Shown here: positions 1-7,009 of the stretch, in pieces
Layout: each line of letters starts with the position of its first letter
Position numbering within the stretch: the stretch's first letter is position 1
Origin: SFTH01 sp963643985
Lineage (GTDB): Bacteria > Bacillota > Clostridia > Christensenellales > Aristaeellaceae
Assembly (NCBI GenBank): GCA_963643985.1
Contig: CAVINP010000073.1
Location: 1 to 10,144 of the forward strand
DNA: 10,144 nucleotides
Direction of reading: 5' to 3'
Program-made: the position numbers and the translations under genes
The notes under the pieces: generated by a model
Databases searched by the model: none
What the model was told of the DNA's origin: nothing
What the model saw: only the letters and a program-made list of their open reading frames with translations

Positions 1-48
1 GCGGACTTTACCGCCGGTCGGGAATTTCACCCTGCCCTGAAGAGCTAT
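1..48 (-). ncRNA. FMN riboswitch (RFN element), 5' part, cut by window edge
   Basis: Read on the minus strand, this stretch contains the conserved RFN core: CTTCAGGGCAGGGTGAAATT followed by CCCGACCGGCGGTAAAGTCC. These are the P1-P2-P3 segments of the FMN aptamer, which binds flavin mononucleotide and turns off riboflavin synthesis or uptake genes. The rest of the aptamer, the expression platform and the controlled gene lie beyond position 1. From the family, that gene should be ribD/ribE-type biosynthesis or a riboflavin transporter such as ribU. The sequence match is direct; the identity of the gene is inference. A well-placed promoter sits just upstream on the same strand. Confidence 0.93.
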
Positions 49-59
49 GCTTCGCAGAT

Positions 60-88
60 ACTATACCCTCTGCGGCTTCAAATGTCAA
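60..88 (-). promoter_or_regulatory. Sigma-A promoter for the FMN-riboswitch transcript
   Basis: On the minus strand a perfect -35 box TTGACA (83-88) is followed after exactly 17 bases by TATAGT (60-65). Transcription would begin near position 53, a few bases before the conserved riboswitch core, which is the expected geometry for a riboswitch leader. Confidence 0.88.
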
Positions 89-125
89 GGCCGGCATAAA
101 GATTTAAAAAACAGTGCGGACACCG

Positions 126-154
126 TTGAAATCCGCCGATTCATATGCTATATT
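126..154 (+). promoter_or_regulatory. Sigma-A promoter for the DUF975 gene
   Basis: TTGAAA (126-131), a 17-base spacer, then TATATT (149-154). The predicted RNA start near 161 leaves a leader of about 20 bases holding the ribosome site GGAGGG (167-172). It is back to back with the riboswitch promoter. Confidence 0.8.
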
Positions 155-179
155 ATTGAATAATCGGAGGGATAAAGTT

Positions 180-1514
180 ATGTATGCAAATGATTTTCGC
201 CGCATGGGGCGGGAGGCCCTGCGCGGCAAGTGGAAAAAAACGGTAATGCTGCTGCTCTTGGCAGCCTTCCTCGCGGGTGGATTGCTGATCGATGATTTAG
301 CTGAATTATTTTACGGCCATGTCGAGATCTTTTATTATAATTTTGAAGGCATGACAGTCCCGATTCCCTATGTGCAGGTGGTCGGTTTCGGCCGGGTGCT
401 GATGCTGCTGTGCGCACTGCTGCGCCTGTTTATGATGCCCATGTTTTCAGCGGGCGGATATGCGCTGGCGCAGGATGCGCTGGACGGCAAGGAACCCGCC
501 CTGCACAGGCTCTTCCCCGTAAAGCTGGTATGGAAACTGCTGGGCATGTACCTGCTGCGCCTGCTGCTGATCTTTTTGTGGTCGCTGCTCTTTGTCATTC
601 CCGGCATCGTGGCGGTATACCGCTATTCGATGGCAGAATACCTTCTGCTCAATCATCCGGAAATGGGACCTGTTCAGGCACTGCGCCGCAGCAGGGAACT
701 GATGATGGGCAACAAGGGTCGCGCCTTCGGTCTGGACTTCAGCTTCATCGGCTGGCTGCTGCTGACCTATGCGGCATCCTACGCCCTGGGCTGGCTGTTC
801 AGCGTGAGCGGCATCGACTCGCTGTCCGGCTATTTTGTCATCGCCGCACTGGCGGTATATCTCGTCTCTGCGCCGGTTCAGGCCTACCGTAACACCGCCA
901 GGGTGGCTTTCTATGCCACCGTGGAGCACGCGGGCGATTTTGCCGGGGCAACCGCGGACGAGCAGGCCACGCAGGAACAGGAGGCGCGGCGTGCAGCCGA
1001 GGAGGAGGCCCGCAAGCGCGATGAGGATGTCCGCCGTGCCCATGAGATGTTCCTGATGTACCACTGCAGCCGCCGCACGATCGAAAAGGCGGGGCTGACC
1101 GAGCAGTACCTGCAGCTGCTCTCGGGCAACGCCTACCCGGAGGAGCAGTGGAAGCGCGACTATGTGAGCACGCTCATGCAGCGTTTTGACGGCGATCCGT
1201 CCGCACTGGACGATATCATCGCTCTCGCCGACGAATATGGTATGGACGATCTGGCTGACCGCGCACTGGGGCGCGTCGACCGCCACATCTACCAGCAGAC
1301 GCTGCCCGACCCTGAAATACTCAACCTGCTCGGGCGGATGCTGACGCTGCTGCAGTCGCAGAGCTTTGCCGAACAGACCGGCTTTGTCATGCGCAAGAGG
1401 CAGCAGATACTGGGCATGGCGACCCGCCTCGAACAGCGGCTGAATGCGGATGACCCCGACGGCAGCTGGAAGGATATGCTGCACGTCGTGAAGGAAATGG
1501 CGCAGGCGTCGTAA
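180..1514 (+). CDS. DUF975 family integral membrane protein with long charged C-terminal tail
   Basis: 444 residues from an ATG preceded by GGAGGG at 167-172. An in-frame GTG at 114 would extend it by 22 residues, but it lies upstream of the predicted -35 box, so 180 is chosen. The N-terminus (FRRMGREALRGKW) and the segment around residues 148-193 (RYSMAEYLLLNHPEMG, then QALRRSRELMMGNKG and a hydrophobic FIGWLLL) are the hallmarks of DUF975 membrane proteins. Hydrophobic segments lie near residues 20-36, 65-95, 115-145, 183-207 and 217-240. After the last one comes a charged Glu/Arg/Ala-rich, likely coiled-coil stretch (259-290) and a helical soluble tail to 444, which I do not recognise and which is longer than I expect for this family. 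The function of DUF975 proteins is not established. The gene stands alone, with its own promoter and terminator. Confidence 0.85.
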   Translation: MYANDFRRMGREALRGKWKKTVMLLLLAAFLAGGLLIDDLAELFYGHVEIFYYNFEGMTVPIPYVQVVGFGRVLMLLCALLRLFMMPMFSAGGYALAQDALDGKEPALHRLFPVKLVWKLLGMYLLRLLLIFLWSLLFVIPGIVAVYRYSMAEYLLLNHPEMGPVQALRRSRELMMGNKGRAFGLDFSFIGWLLLTYAASYALGWLFSVSGIDSLSGYFVIAALAVYLVSAPVQAYRNTARVAFYATVEHAGDFAGATADEQATQEQEARRAAEEEARKRDEDVRRAHEMFLMYHCSRRTIEKAGLTEQYLQLLSGNAYPEEQWKRDYVSTLMQRFDGDPSALDDIIALADEYGMDDLADRALGRVDRHIYQQTLPDPEILNLLGRMLTLLQSQSFAEQTGFVMRKRQQILGMATRLEQRLNADDPDGSWKDMLHVVKEMAQAS

Positions 1515-1521
1515 CAGCAGT

Positions 1522-1560
1522 CAGTGGACAGTGACCGGAAGTCACTGTCCACTGTTTTTT
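1522..1560 (+). terminator. Rho-independent terminator of the DUF975 gene
   Basis: A perfect 14-bp stem (1522-1535 with 1541-1554), a five-base loop CGGAA, then six T (1555-1560), starting 8 bases after the stop codon. The T-run is only on the plus-strand side, so it acts for the DUF975 gene and not for the convergent helicase gene. Confidence 0.95.
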
Positions 1561-1561
1561 G

Positions 1562-1654
1562 GGCTCTTCACGTTTTCCCGGGGATGAGGCTACCAATCCC
1601 TCAGTCAGCTGCGGTGGTGGGGTCAGTCAATTCTCCGGGTTCCCGTGGAGAGCC
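1562..1654. repeat. Long imperfect intergenic palindrome, probable dispersed repeat copy
   Basis: The gap between the two convergent genes is one structured element. Outer arms 1562-1572 and 1644-1654 pair over 11 bp (one G-U). Inner arms 1577-1584 and 1632-1639 pair over 8 bp (one G-U). Inside, TGAGG (1585-1589) can pair with CCTCA (1599-1603). The core CAATCCCTCAGTCAGCTGCG (1594-1613) resembles palindromic intergenic repeats that I recall being common in gut Clostridia genomes. No reading frame of note and no T-run follows it on either strand. The structure is visible directly; membership of a repeat family is inference. Confidence 0.6.
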
Positions 1655-1660
1655 TGTATA

Positions 1661-4600
1661 TTAGCCCGCCGCAAGCTTGTTGGTCTTGGGCAGCAGCCTG
1701 GCCGGTATGGCCCTGTCCAGACGCCAGAGGATGTTCATGGGACGCGATCCTTCGTGACGGAGATACTGCGCCGTGCCCAGATAGGTGTAGGTCGCCGCAC
1801 TCCCCGAGACGCGATCCGTCTTGAATTCGCGCACAAACAGCAGCACGCGGCTGCCGCGCTCTGCGTGGTGGATGTAGCGCTGTCCCGTCGGAGATTGCTC
1901 CGACGTGGTGCTCTGGCTCTGCCAGTGAAACAGGTTTTCGTTTATGGAATAATCCTTGTACATGGTCGTCGGGGAATAGTCTTTGTCAGACTTGTTCAGC
2001 GTTACAAGAAGCACGTCCAGCTGCTTTTCGGGCAGCCATTTTACACCCTCACGCACGGTGGACGGCTTTTTGAAGTCCAGCGCAGCCAGCAACTGATCAC
2101 GCGTGTAGCTGCAATGCAGATCCAGCGGACAGTCAAAGCCGATATCAACGGCCTCATCGATAAAGTCGATGCCGTCATAGCGGTATCTGAGCAAATCCGT
2201 CAGTTCCGCAAGCATCACGGGGCTGTCCGTCAGCATACGAAAGTGTGCCTGCGTCTCTTCACTGCTCCAATCAGACGCACATTCGCCCCAGATGGTGACG
2301 TGCAGCATCTGAAGCATGCGCCTGTGCAGGGGAGACAGTGCGGCAAAGTCTGCATTCGAAAGTTTCGGCAGAATATCGAGCAGAAAGCCGATCCAGCGGC
2401 GCGAGTCAATCAGCGCAAATCTGGGCAGCGCCCTGGTCAGAAGTTCCTCTGCAGGCTCCTTGAAATCATCCCGCATGCCGGCAAGCACGCAGAGCCGTGA
2501 AAAGCTCGAGAAGCGATAGAGCGTGCGCGGGTCGATGCGGCACCGGTCCAGAAAATTGCCGAGCGTCAGTTCACAGTTGCTGTCCTCGCAGAAACTTCTG
2601 ATGCGTGCAACCAGCCCTGCAGTATTGCCGTAGGCCGCGCGAATGTTGTCCAGTACAATGCGCTCGGCTTTTCTCTCAAGCTGGATGAAACAGCCCTTTG
2701 GCATGTTGATAAAGCCGTTGCGTATCTCATGTGCCACACCTCGGGACGTATTGCTCAAAAGCGCGGCAAACTTGGCCTCGAAGTTATAGCGTTTGTTCGC
2801 CTGACCGATGAAGTCCAGCACGGTGAGGCATTCCTTGCCCTCCGAAAGACGAAGGCCACGTCCGAGCTGCTGCAGAAATACGGTCAGGGATTCCGTCGGG
2901 CGCAGGAACAGCACCGTGTTGATCTCGGGAATGTCCACGCCCTCGTTGTAGATGTCAACCACGAATATAAAGCGCAGTTCGCCGCTGACCAGGCGCTGCT
3001 TCGCCGTATCACGCACATCGTCCTGCGTCTGTCCCGTCAGGGCGATGGAAGCTATGCCGTGTTCGCAGAAGCAGTTGGCCATAAATTTTGCGTGTTCAAC
3101 GGAGACGCAAAATCCCAGTCCCTTGACATCGTCAATGTCGGTCACATACTTCAGAAGTGTATTAATCACCAGATCCGCACGCTGCCGCGCTGCAGCACCG
3201 CTGAGCGTGTATACCTTGGACAGTTCGCTTTTGTCGTATCCGCCGCGCGTCCAGCGAAGCGTGTCCAGATCGATGCTGTCCGTCACACCGAAATACTGGA
3301 ACGGACAGAGCAGCTTCCTGTCAATGGCCTCGGGCAGACGGATCTGTGCAGCAATGCGGTCATCGAAGTACGGCAGTATGCTTCTGCCGTCCATGCGCTC
3401 AGGTGTAGCCGTCAGGCCCAGAAGAATTCGGGGCTTATAATAGCTCAGCAGTTTCCGGTAGGTCGGCGCGGCGGCGTGATGAAATTCGTCCACCACGATG
3501 TAATCATAGAAGTTGTCTGCGGTCTTTGCCGTAAAATCATGGGAATTGAATGATTGTATGGAAATAAAGAGATAATCGATCGCTTCGGGCACATGACTGC
3601 CCACGAGCAGGTCTCCGAAATTGGCATCCTTGAGCACTGCCCGAAAGGTCGCAATGCTCTGTTTGAGTATTTCCTCCCGATGCGCCACAAACAACAGCCG
3701 ACAAGGCTGCTTTGCATGCTGCCTGCGAAAGCGCCTGTAGTCCAGTGCGGATATGACCGTCTTGCCTGTACCCGTTGCAGCCACGAGCAGATTGCGCGTT
3801 TTGCCCCGTACCGTGCGCTCCGCGTCCAGACGATCCAGTATTTCCTGCTGATAGGCGTAGGGCATGATGTCCATGGTGTATATCTCGGGGTTGTTGCTGC
3901 CAAAGTACCTCTCGGCCTTCAGCGCCCGCGCAAGGCGTTCCTTCTGATCCTCGGCATAGTATTCAAATTCGCGGGAATTCCAGTAGCTCTCAAATGTGGC
4001 CTCAATTTTGTCGAGCGTTTCGGGCAGATCCTTTTTCGTGAGTTTTACGTTCCATTCCAGGCCGCTGGATATGGCGGCGTTGGAGAGATTGGAAGAGCCG
4101 ACGTAGGCCGTGGTGAAGCCCGTGCCCCGATGAAAGACGTAGGTCTTGGCGTGCAGGCGCGTACGTTTGGTGTCGTAGCTGACCTTAATACGGCTGTTGG
4201 GCAGTTTGCGCAGTTCTTCGATGGCCTTGATATCCGTCGCACCCATGTAGGAGGTGGTGATAATGCGCAGTTCGCCGCCGTTGTACGTGAAGGTCCGCAA
4301 ATCTTCCATCAGCAGGCGAAGTCCGCTCCATTTGATGAAGGACACCAGCATATCGATGCGGTCTGCCGAAGCGATTTCCTTTTTGAGTTCCGAAAACATC
4401 TGCGGCTCGTGCACCGCCCCCGTGAAAAGTGAACTCTGCGCGACGGAGGTCTCGGGGCGGCTCAGATCCGCTGCAGTCTGATTGACGGCCAGACGCGGAT
4501 CATTTTCCCGAAGGATCGCAAGCAGCTGTTCGGCCTGCGCATCAACGCCCAGCGCGGCAAAATCCGCCTCGCTGGTGACCTTTCCGATCAAAGATACGAT

Positions 4601-4816
4601 GCGATTTGTCAGATCGAGCTGTGCACCGATGCCGCCGCTCTCGCGCACATCGTCCAGCCCTTTTTGAATGACATCCGTCAGATATTGGGCGAGCACCTTC
4701 GAAGCCTCGGCACGATCGATGGGCGCAAGGGATTTGCAGGCATCGGGAACAGCACACAGGGCCTCGCCGAGTGCGTGATTGACAACCTGTTCATACAAGC
4801 CCGCCTGCAGTTTCAT
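1661..4816 (-). CDS. PLD-like nuclease / superfamily 2 helicase / DUF3427 protein
   Basis: 1051 residues, ATG at 4816 with ribosome site GGAGGTG (4821-4827). Residues about 130-280 form a phospholipase D-like domain with H222-x-K224 and GSSN (240-243), the single half-site found in PLD-type nucleases. The helicase follows: motif I ATGTGKT (347-353, Lys352), DEFHH (443-447), LTATPERMDG (468-477), a motif V region (EGVDIPE, 625-631) and QQLGRGLR (649-656). The C-terminal part, about 690-1051, contains the FHWQSQ (963-968) and TGQRYIHH signature of DUF3427. All motor and nuclease residues appear intact and the length is normal, so it should be active. By family it is an ATP-driven DNA translocase joined to a nuclease, in the cytoplasm; its biological role is not established, and phage defence or DNA repair are possible. 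It lies 18 bases after the GNAT gene and is probably cotranscribed with it. Confidence 0.9.
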   Translation of the reverse strand: MKLQAGLYEQVVNHALGEALCAVPDACKSLAPIDRAEASKVLAQYLTDVIQKGLDDVRESGGIGAQLDLTNRIVSLIGKVTSEADFAALGVDAQAEQLLAILRENDPRLAVNQTAADLSRPETSVAQSSLFTGAVHEPQMFSELKKEIASADRIDMLVSFIKWSGLRLLMEDLRTFTYNGGELRIITTSYMGATDIKAIEELRKLPNSRIKVSYDTKRTRLHAKTYVFHRGTGFTTAYVGSSNLSNAAISSGLEWNVKLTKKDLPETLDKIEATFESYWNSREFEYYAEDQKERLARALKAERYFGSNNPEIYTMDIMPYAYQQEILDRLDAERTVRGKTRNLLVAATGTGKTVISALDYRRFRRQHAKQPCRLLFVAHREEILKQSIATFRAVLKDANFGDLLVGSHVPEAIDYLFISIQSFNSHDFTAKTADNFYDYIVVDEFHHAAAPTYRKLLSYYKPRILLGLTATPERMDGRSILPYFDDRIAAQIRLPEAIDRKLLCPFQYFGVTDSIDLDTLRWTRGGYDKSELSKVYTLSGAAARQRADLVINTLLKYVTDIDDVKGLGFCVSVEHAKFMANCFCEHGIASIALTGQTQDDVRDTAKQRLVSGELRFIFVVDIYNEGVDIPEINTVLFLRPTESLTVFLQQLGRGLRLSEGKECLTVLDFIGQANKRYNFEAKFAALLSNTSRGVAHEIRNGFINMPKGCFIQLERKAERIVLDNIRAAYGNTAGLVARIRSFCEDSNCELTLGNFLDRCRIDPRTLYRFSSFSRLCVLAGMRDDFKEPAEELLTRALPRFALIDSRRWIGFLLDILPKLSNADFAALSPLHRRMLQMLHVTIWGECASDWSSEETQAHFRMLTDSPVMLAELTDLLRYRYDGIDFIDEAVDIGFDCPLDLHCSYTRDQLLAALDFKKPSTVREGVKWLPEKQLDVLLVTLNKSDKDYSPTTMYKDYSINENLFHWQSQSTTSEQSPTGQRYIHHAERGSRVLLFVREFKTDRVSGSAATYTYLGTAQYLRHEGSRPMNILWRLDRAIPARLLPKTNKLAAG

Positions 4817-4834
4817 ACCGCACCTCCCTGTACC

Positions 4835-5326
4835 TTACAGTTCATGATAATAGGGACAGATGTCCTCGTAGTGGCCGTCCTTCATGCGAAAGCCCTTGGG
4901 GATCACGCCCAGCTGATGAAAGCCCAGACGCTCGTAGAGGTGCCGCGCGTGCACGTTGGTGGCCACGACGGCATTGAACTGCAGCACACCGAAGCCGTGT
5001 GCCCTGCCCTGCGCAAGGCAGTCCAGCACCAGCTTTTCACCGATGTGCAGCCCGCGGGACTCCCGGCCTACGGCATAGCTGGCGTTGCAGATGTGGCCGC
5101 AGCGGCCGACGTTGTTCGGGTGCAGTATGTACAGGCCGTAAATCCTGCCGCTTCCGGTATCCTCTGCCACGGCGCTGTAGCTCTGGGACGCAAAGAAGGC
5201 TGCACCCGTCTCGGCGTTCAGAAGCTCCTCCTGCGGAAAGGCAATGCCGTCCTCGACGACCTCGTTCCAGATGCGGATCATGTCGGGCAGATCCCGGTTT
5301 GTGTATTCGCGGATGACAGTGTTCAT
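4835..5326 (-). CDS. GNAT family N-acetyltransferase
   Basis: 163 residues. GNAT enzymes transfer an acetyl group from acetyl-CoA to an amine. The fold is seen from the N-terminal IREYTNRDLPDMIRIWNEVV, through the acetyl-CoA pyrophosphate loop region ESRGLHIGEKLV (89-100), to the C-terminal NVHARHLYERLGF (124-136) typical of motif B. The overall pattern resembles the amino-acid or phosphinothricin acetyltransferase branch, but the substrate cannot be told. The reading frame stays open far upstream inside the transporter gene; the start at 5326 is chosen because the protein fold begins there and its ATG overlaps the upstream stop as ATGA. No strong ribosome site precedes it, which fits translational coupling to the EamA gene. 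Confidence 0.88.
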   Translation of the reverse strand: MNTVIREYTNRDLPDMIRIWNEVVEDGIAFPQEELLNAETGAAFFASQSYSAVAEDTGSGRIYGLYILHPNNVGRCGHICNASYAVGRESRGLHIGEKLVLDCLAQGRAHGFGVLQFNAVVATNVHARHLYERLGFHQLGVIPKGFRMKDGHYEDICPYYHEL

Positions 5327-6201
5327 GATTTTTGGACTTCTTTCTTTGAAAAGTTGATTTCGCTCACGAGCGCGGAGCCGACGATGAGCACCGAGCCGAT
5401 GATGCCCGAGGCCGTCAGCTTCTCGTGCAGCACAGCCGCGGAGAGCAGCAGTGCAAACACCGGATCGATATAGCCCAGCACCGCCACGGACTGCGCCCGC
5501 ATGTGCTGCATGCCGGAGAAGTAGAGCGTATAGGCAAGCCCCGTGTGCACAAGCCCCACCACGAGCACCATAAAAAGCGCCGTACCGTCCGGGGATATGG
5601 CTGAAAAGTCCTCCGTCATCAGCAGGTATGGAATGAGCACGACGGCGGCGGCGGTCAGTTGCAGTATCGTCTTTGAATAGGCATCCCGGGTCGGCAGCTT
5701 CTTGTTCATGATCACGACCGTCGCGTAGAGCGCCGCGGCGAGCAGCCCCAGCGCTATGCCCGCCAGATCCCGCCCGGCGATTCCTGCGCCGCCCGTGAGG
5801 CCGGAAACAAAAAACATGCCCACCACGGCAGCCACGGCACAGATGAGCTTGCGCGGAATGAGCTTTTCCCTGAAAATCAGCGGGGAGAGCAATATCACGA
5901 TGGTCGGCTGCATGTAGTAGCACAGTGTGGCCGTGGCCACGGAGGTGTAGTTGTAGGCCTCAAAGAGCGCAATCCAGTTCAGCCCGATCAGCGCCCCGCT
6001 GAGCGCCAGCAGCCAAAATTTCTTTTTCCCGATCTTTTGCAGGCGCTGCCGCCTGAAAAATACGATCAGCAGCAGGAACAGGCTGCCCAGTATGCCGCGC
6101 GTGAAGGCCAGCAGCCCCGAGGAGAGCGGTATGAACCTTCTGAATATGCCGATTGTGCCGAAAATCAGCATGGAGAGTATAAATTGCAGATAGTATTTCA
6201 A
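5323..6201 (-). CDS. EamA/DMT-family transporter (RhaT/YdcZ-like permease)
   Basis: 292 residues with about ten hydrophobic segments (roughly 4-20, 28-49, 62-80, 85-103, 116-134, 147-165, 178-193, 207-229, 239-257, 263-281). The two halves are a duplicated EamA unit: each ends its fourth helix region with an EKL motif (REKL at 111-114, HEKL at 259-262), as in drug/metabolite exporters of the plasma membrane. The substrate is unknown. The start is a TTG at 6201 with AGAGGAG nearby (6211-6217, about 9 bases ahead); the first ATG is ten codons in and would cut into helix 1. Its stop overlaps the GNAT start by four bases. No promoter was found directly upstream, so expression may come by read-through from the gene at 6266-6808. 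Confidence 0.9.
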   Translation of the reverse strand: MKYYLQFILSMLIFGTIGIFRRFIPLSSGLLAFTRGILGSLFLLLIVFFRRQRLQKIGKKKFWLLALSGALIGLNWIALFEAYNYTSVATATLCYYMQPTIVILLSPLIFREKLIPRKLICAVAAVVGMFFVSGLTGGAGIAGRDLAGIALGLLAAALYATVVIMNKKLPTRDAYSKTILQLTAAAVVLIPYLLMTEDFSAISPDGTALFMVLVVGLVHTGLAYTLYFSGMQHMRAQSVAVLGYIDPVFALLLSAAVLHEKLTASGIIGSVLIVGSALVSEINFSKKEVQKS

Positions 6202-6226
6202 GTCGTGCGTCTCCTCTGATTAATAA

Positions 6227-6251
6227 GGCCGTCGGCGAAAATCCGACGGCC
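6227..6251 (-). terminator. Hairpin between the small unknown gene and the transporter gene; weak terminator
   Basis: A perfect 9-bp GC-rich stem (6227-6235 with 6243-6251) with a 7-base loop lies 14 bases after the stop codon of the 6266-6808 gene. On the minus strand it is followed by TTATTAAT and not by a full T-run, so termination is probably partial. The transporter ribosome site comes right after it, suggesting a point of reduced read-through inside a longer transcript. Confidence 0.6.
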
Positions 6252-6265
6252 CTTGATGTTGGCAT

Positions 6266-6808
6266 TTATTTCAGGTAGTAGTCCGCCAGTATCTTTTCGA
6301 TCTTGTCCAGCTGGCCGGGGTCAATGGGCATCAGTTCCCATATGACGTTGGCGTTGCCGCGGCGGCGCTTCGTACCCAGCAGCGGATTTTTCTTCAGCGG
6401 TGCATCGAGCCAGGACGTGCGCCCGGCCACGACCGACATGTCTGCGCGGCTGCCGTCGCTCATGTCGATGTGCAGCACAAAGCCGCGTGCGCCTTTCTTG
6501 CCGAAGCCGAACGCGCCGTTGAGGCCGGAGCCCTTTTCGTATACGTCCTCGCGCTCATAGCTCAGCTCGGGCATCAGATCGATGACGAAGTCACCTTCCT
6601 GACCGAACACGGGCGAGGTGATCACGGCATACTTCCCACCGTGACGCGCCAGGGCCACGAAGCGCCCGTCCTCGCCGGAAGCAAAGAACATGCGTTCGGG
6701 TCTGAAATTCATTTTTTCGAGTTCCTGTGCAAAGAGCAGGCGGCGATCCTCCAGCTCCTTGAGATTCTGTTTGCGCTTTGCTTCCGCTTCGCGGTCGAAC
6801 AACGGCAT
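6266..6808 (-). CDS. Hypothetical cytoplasmic protein with N-terminal coiled coil
   Basis: 180 residues from the ATG at 6808, which has a strong ribosome site GGGAGG (6816-6821) seven bases away. An in-frame ATG at 6832 would add eight residues but would sit almost at the predicted RNA start (about 6834), so it is rejected. I do not recognise the family. There is no signal peptide or membrane segment. Residues about 5-34 are charged and helical (AEAKRKQNLKELEDRR), followed by an alternating hydrophobic part suggesting beta strands (FVALARHGGKYAVIT, then DFVIDLMPELSYERED), a glycine-rich loop (GLNGAFGFGKKGARGF, about 97-112) and a basic stretch (GTKRRRGN). It has its own promoter. Confidence 0.75.
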   Translation of the reverse strand: MPLFDREAEAKRKQNLKELEDRRLLFAQELEKMNFRPERMFFASGEDGRFVALARHGGKYAVITSPVFGQEGDFVIDLMPELSYEREDVYEKGSGLNGAFGFGKKGARGFVLHIDMSDGSRADMSVVAGRTSWLDAPLKKNPLLGTKRRRGNANVIWELMPIDPGQLDKIEKILADYYLK

Positions 6809-6840
6809 GGGCAAACCTCCCGTCAAAGTCATTTTTACCT

Positions 6841-6869
6841 ATTATATCAGACCGCGGGAACGATTGCAA
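6841..6869 (-). promoter_or_regulatory. Sigma-A promoter for the 6266-6808 gene
   Basis: On the minus strand, TTGCAA (6864-6869), a 17-base spacer, then a perfect TATAAT (6841-6846). The RNA would start near 6834, giving a leader of about 26 bases before the ATG at 6808. Confidence 0.85.
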
Positions 6870-6873
6870 TTAA

Positions 6874-6901
6874 ATCCACAATTTTTTCGGAAATCGTGGA
6901 T
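6874..6901. promoter_or_regulatory. Inverted repeat between divergent promoters, possible operator
   Basis: Arms 6874-6884 and 6891-6901 pair over 11 bp with one mismatch that is a G-U pair in minus-strand RNA; the loop is six bases. It lies just upstream of the minus-strand -35 box and about 30 bases upstream of the plus-strand -35 box. No gene reads into it on the minus strand, so a transcription terminator is unlikely. Confidence 0.45.
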
Positions 6902-6929
6902 CGAAAACCCGCAATATTTCGTCTAAAGC

Positions 6930-6958
6930 TTGAGTATAAGCACGAAATGTGCTATACT
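6930..6958 (+). promoter_or_regulatory. Sigma-A promoter of the SH3b-protein gene with overlapping palindrome
   Basis: TTGAGT (6930-6935), a 17-base spacer, then TATACT (6953-6958). The spacer and -10 box are covered by a near-perfect palindrome, AGTATAAGCAC (6933-6943) against GTGCTATACT (6949-6958), with one bulged A. This placement is typical of a repressor operator. The RNA start should be near 6965. Confidence 0.75.
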
Positions 6959-7009
6959 GTTCAATAGGAGAAAAATGCCTGTTTTACAAAGCGAGGAGGG
7001 TTCAATACT

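Noticed and set aside
447..1484. Minus-strand open frame of 345 codons opposite the DUF975 gene
   Set aside because: Low-complexity composition, no start signals, and the plus strand has a promoter, ribosome site, conserved family motifs and terminator.
1559..4481. Several plus-strand open frames (1559-2500, 2729-3553, 3554-4432)
   Set aside because: They lie opposite the helicase gene, show no family motifs, have no convincing ribosome sites and are explained as antisense shadows of a high-GC gene.
5327..5923. N-terminal extension of the GNAT gene inside the transporter gene
   Set aside because: The extended part is a shifted reading of the EamA gene; the GNAT fold begins at the ATG at 5326, which overlaps the transporter stop.
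6871..6882. DnaA box or replication-origin signal (AAATCCACA)
   Set aside because: It differs at two positions from TTATCCACA, is single, and is better explained as one arm of the inverted repeat.
6874..6901. Terminator on the minus strand
   Set aside because: No minus-strand gene ends upstream of it, and the following bases form only a weak T-rich stretch.
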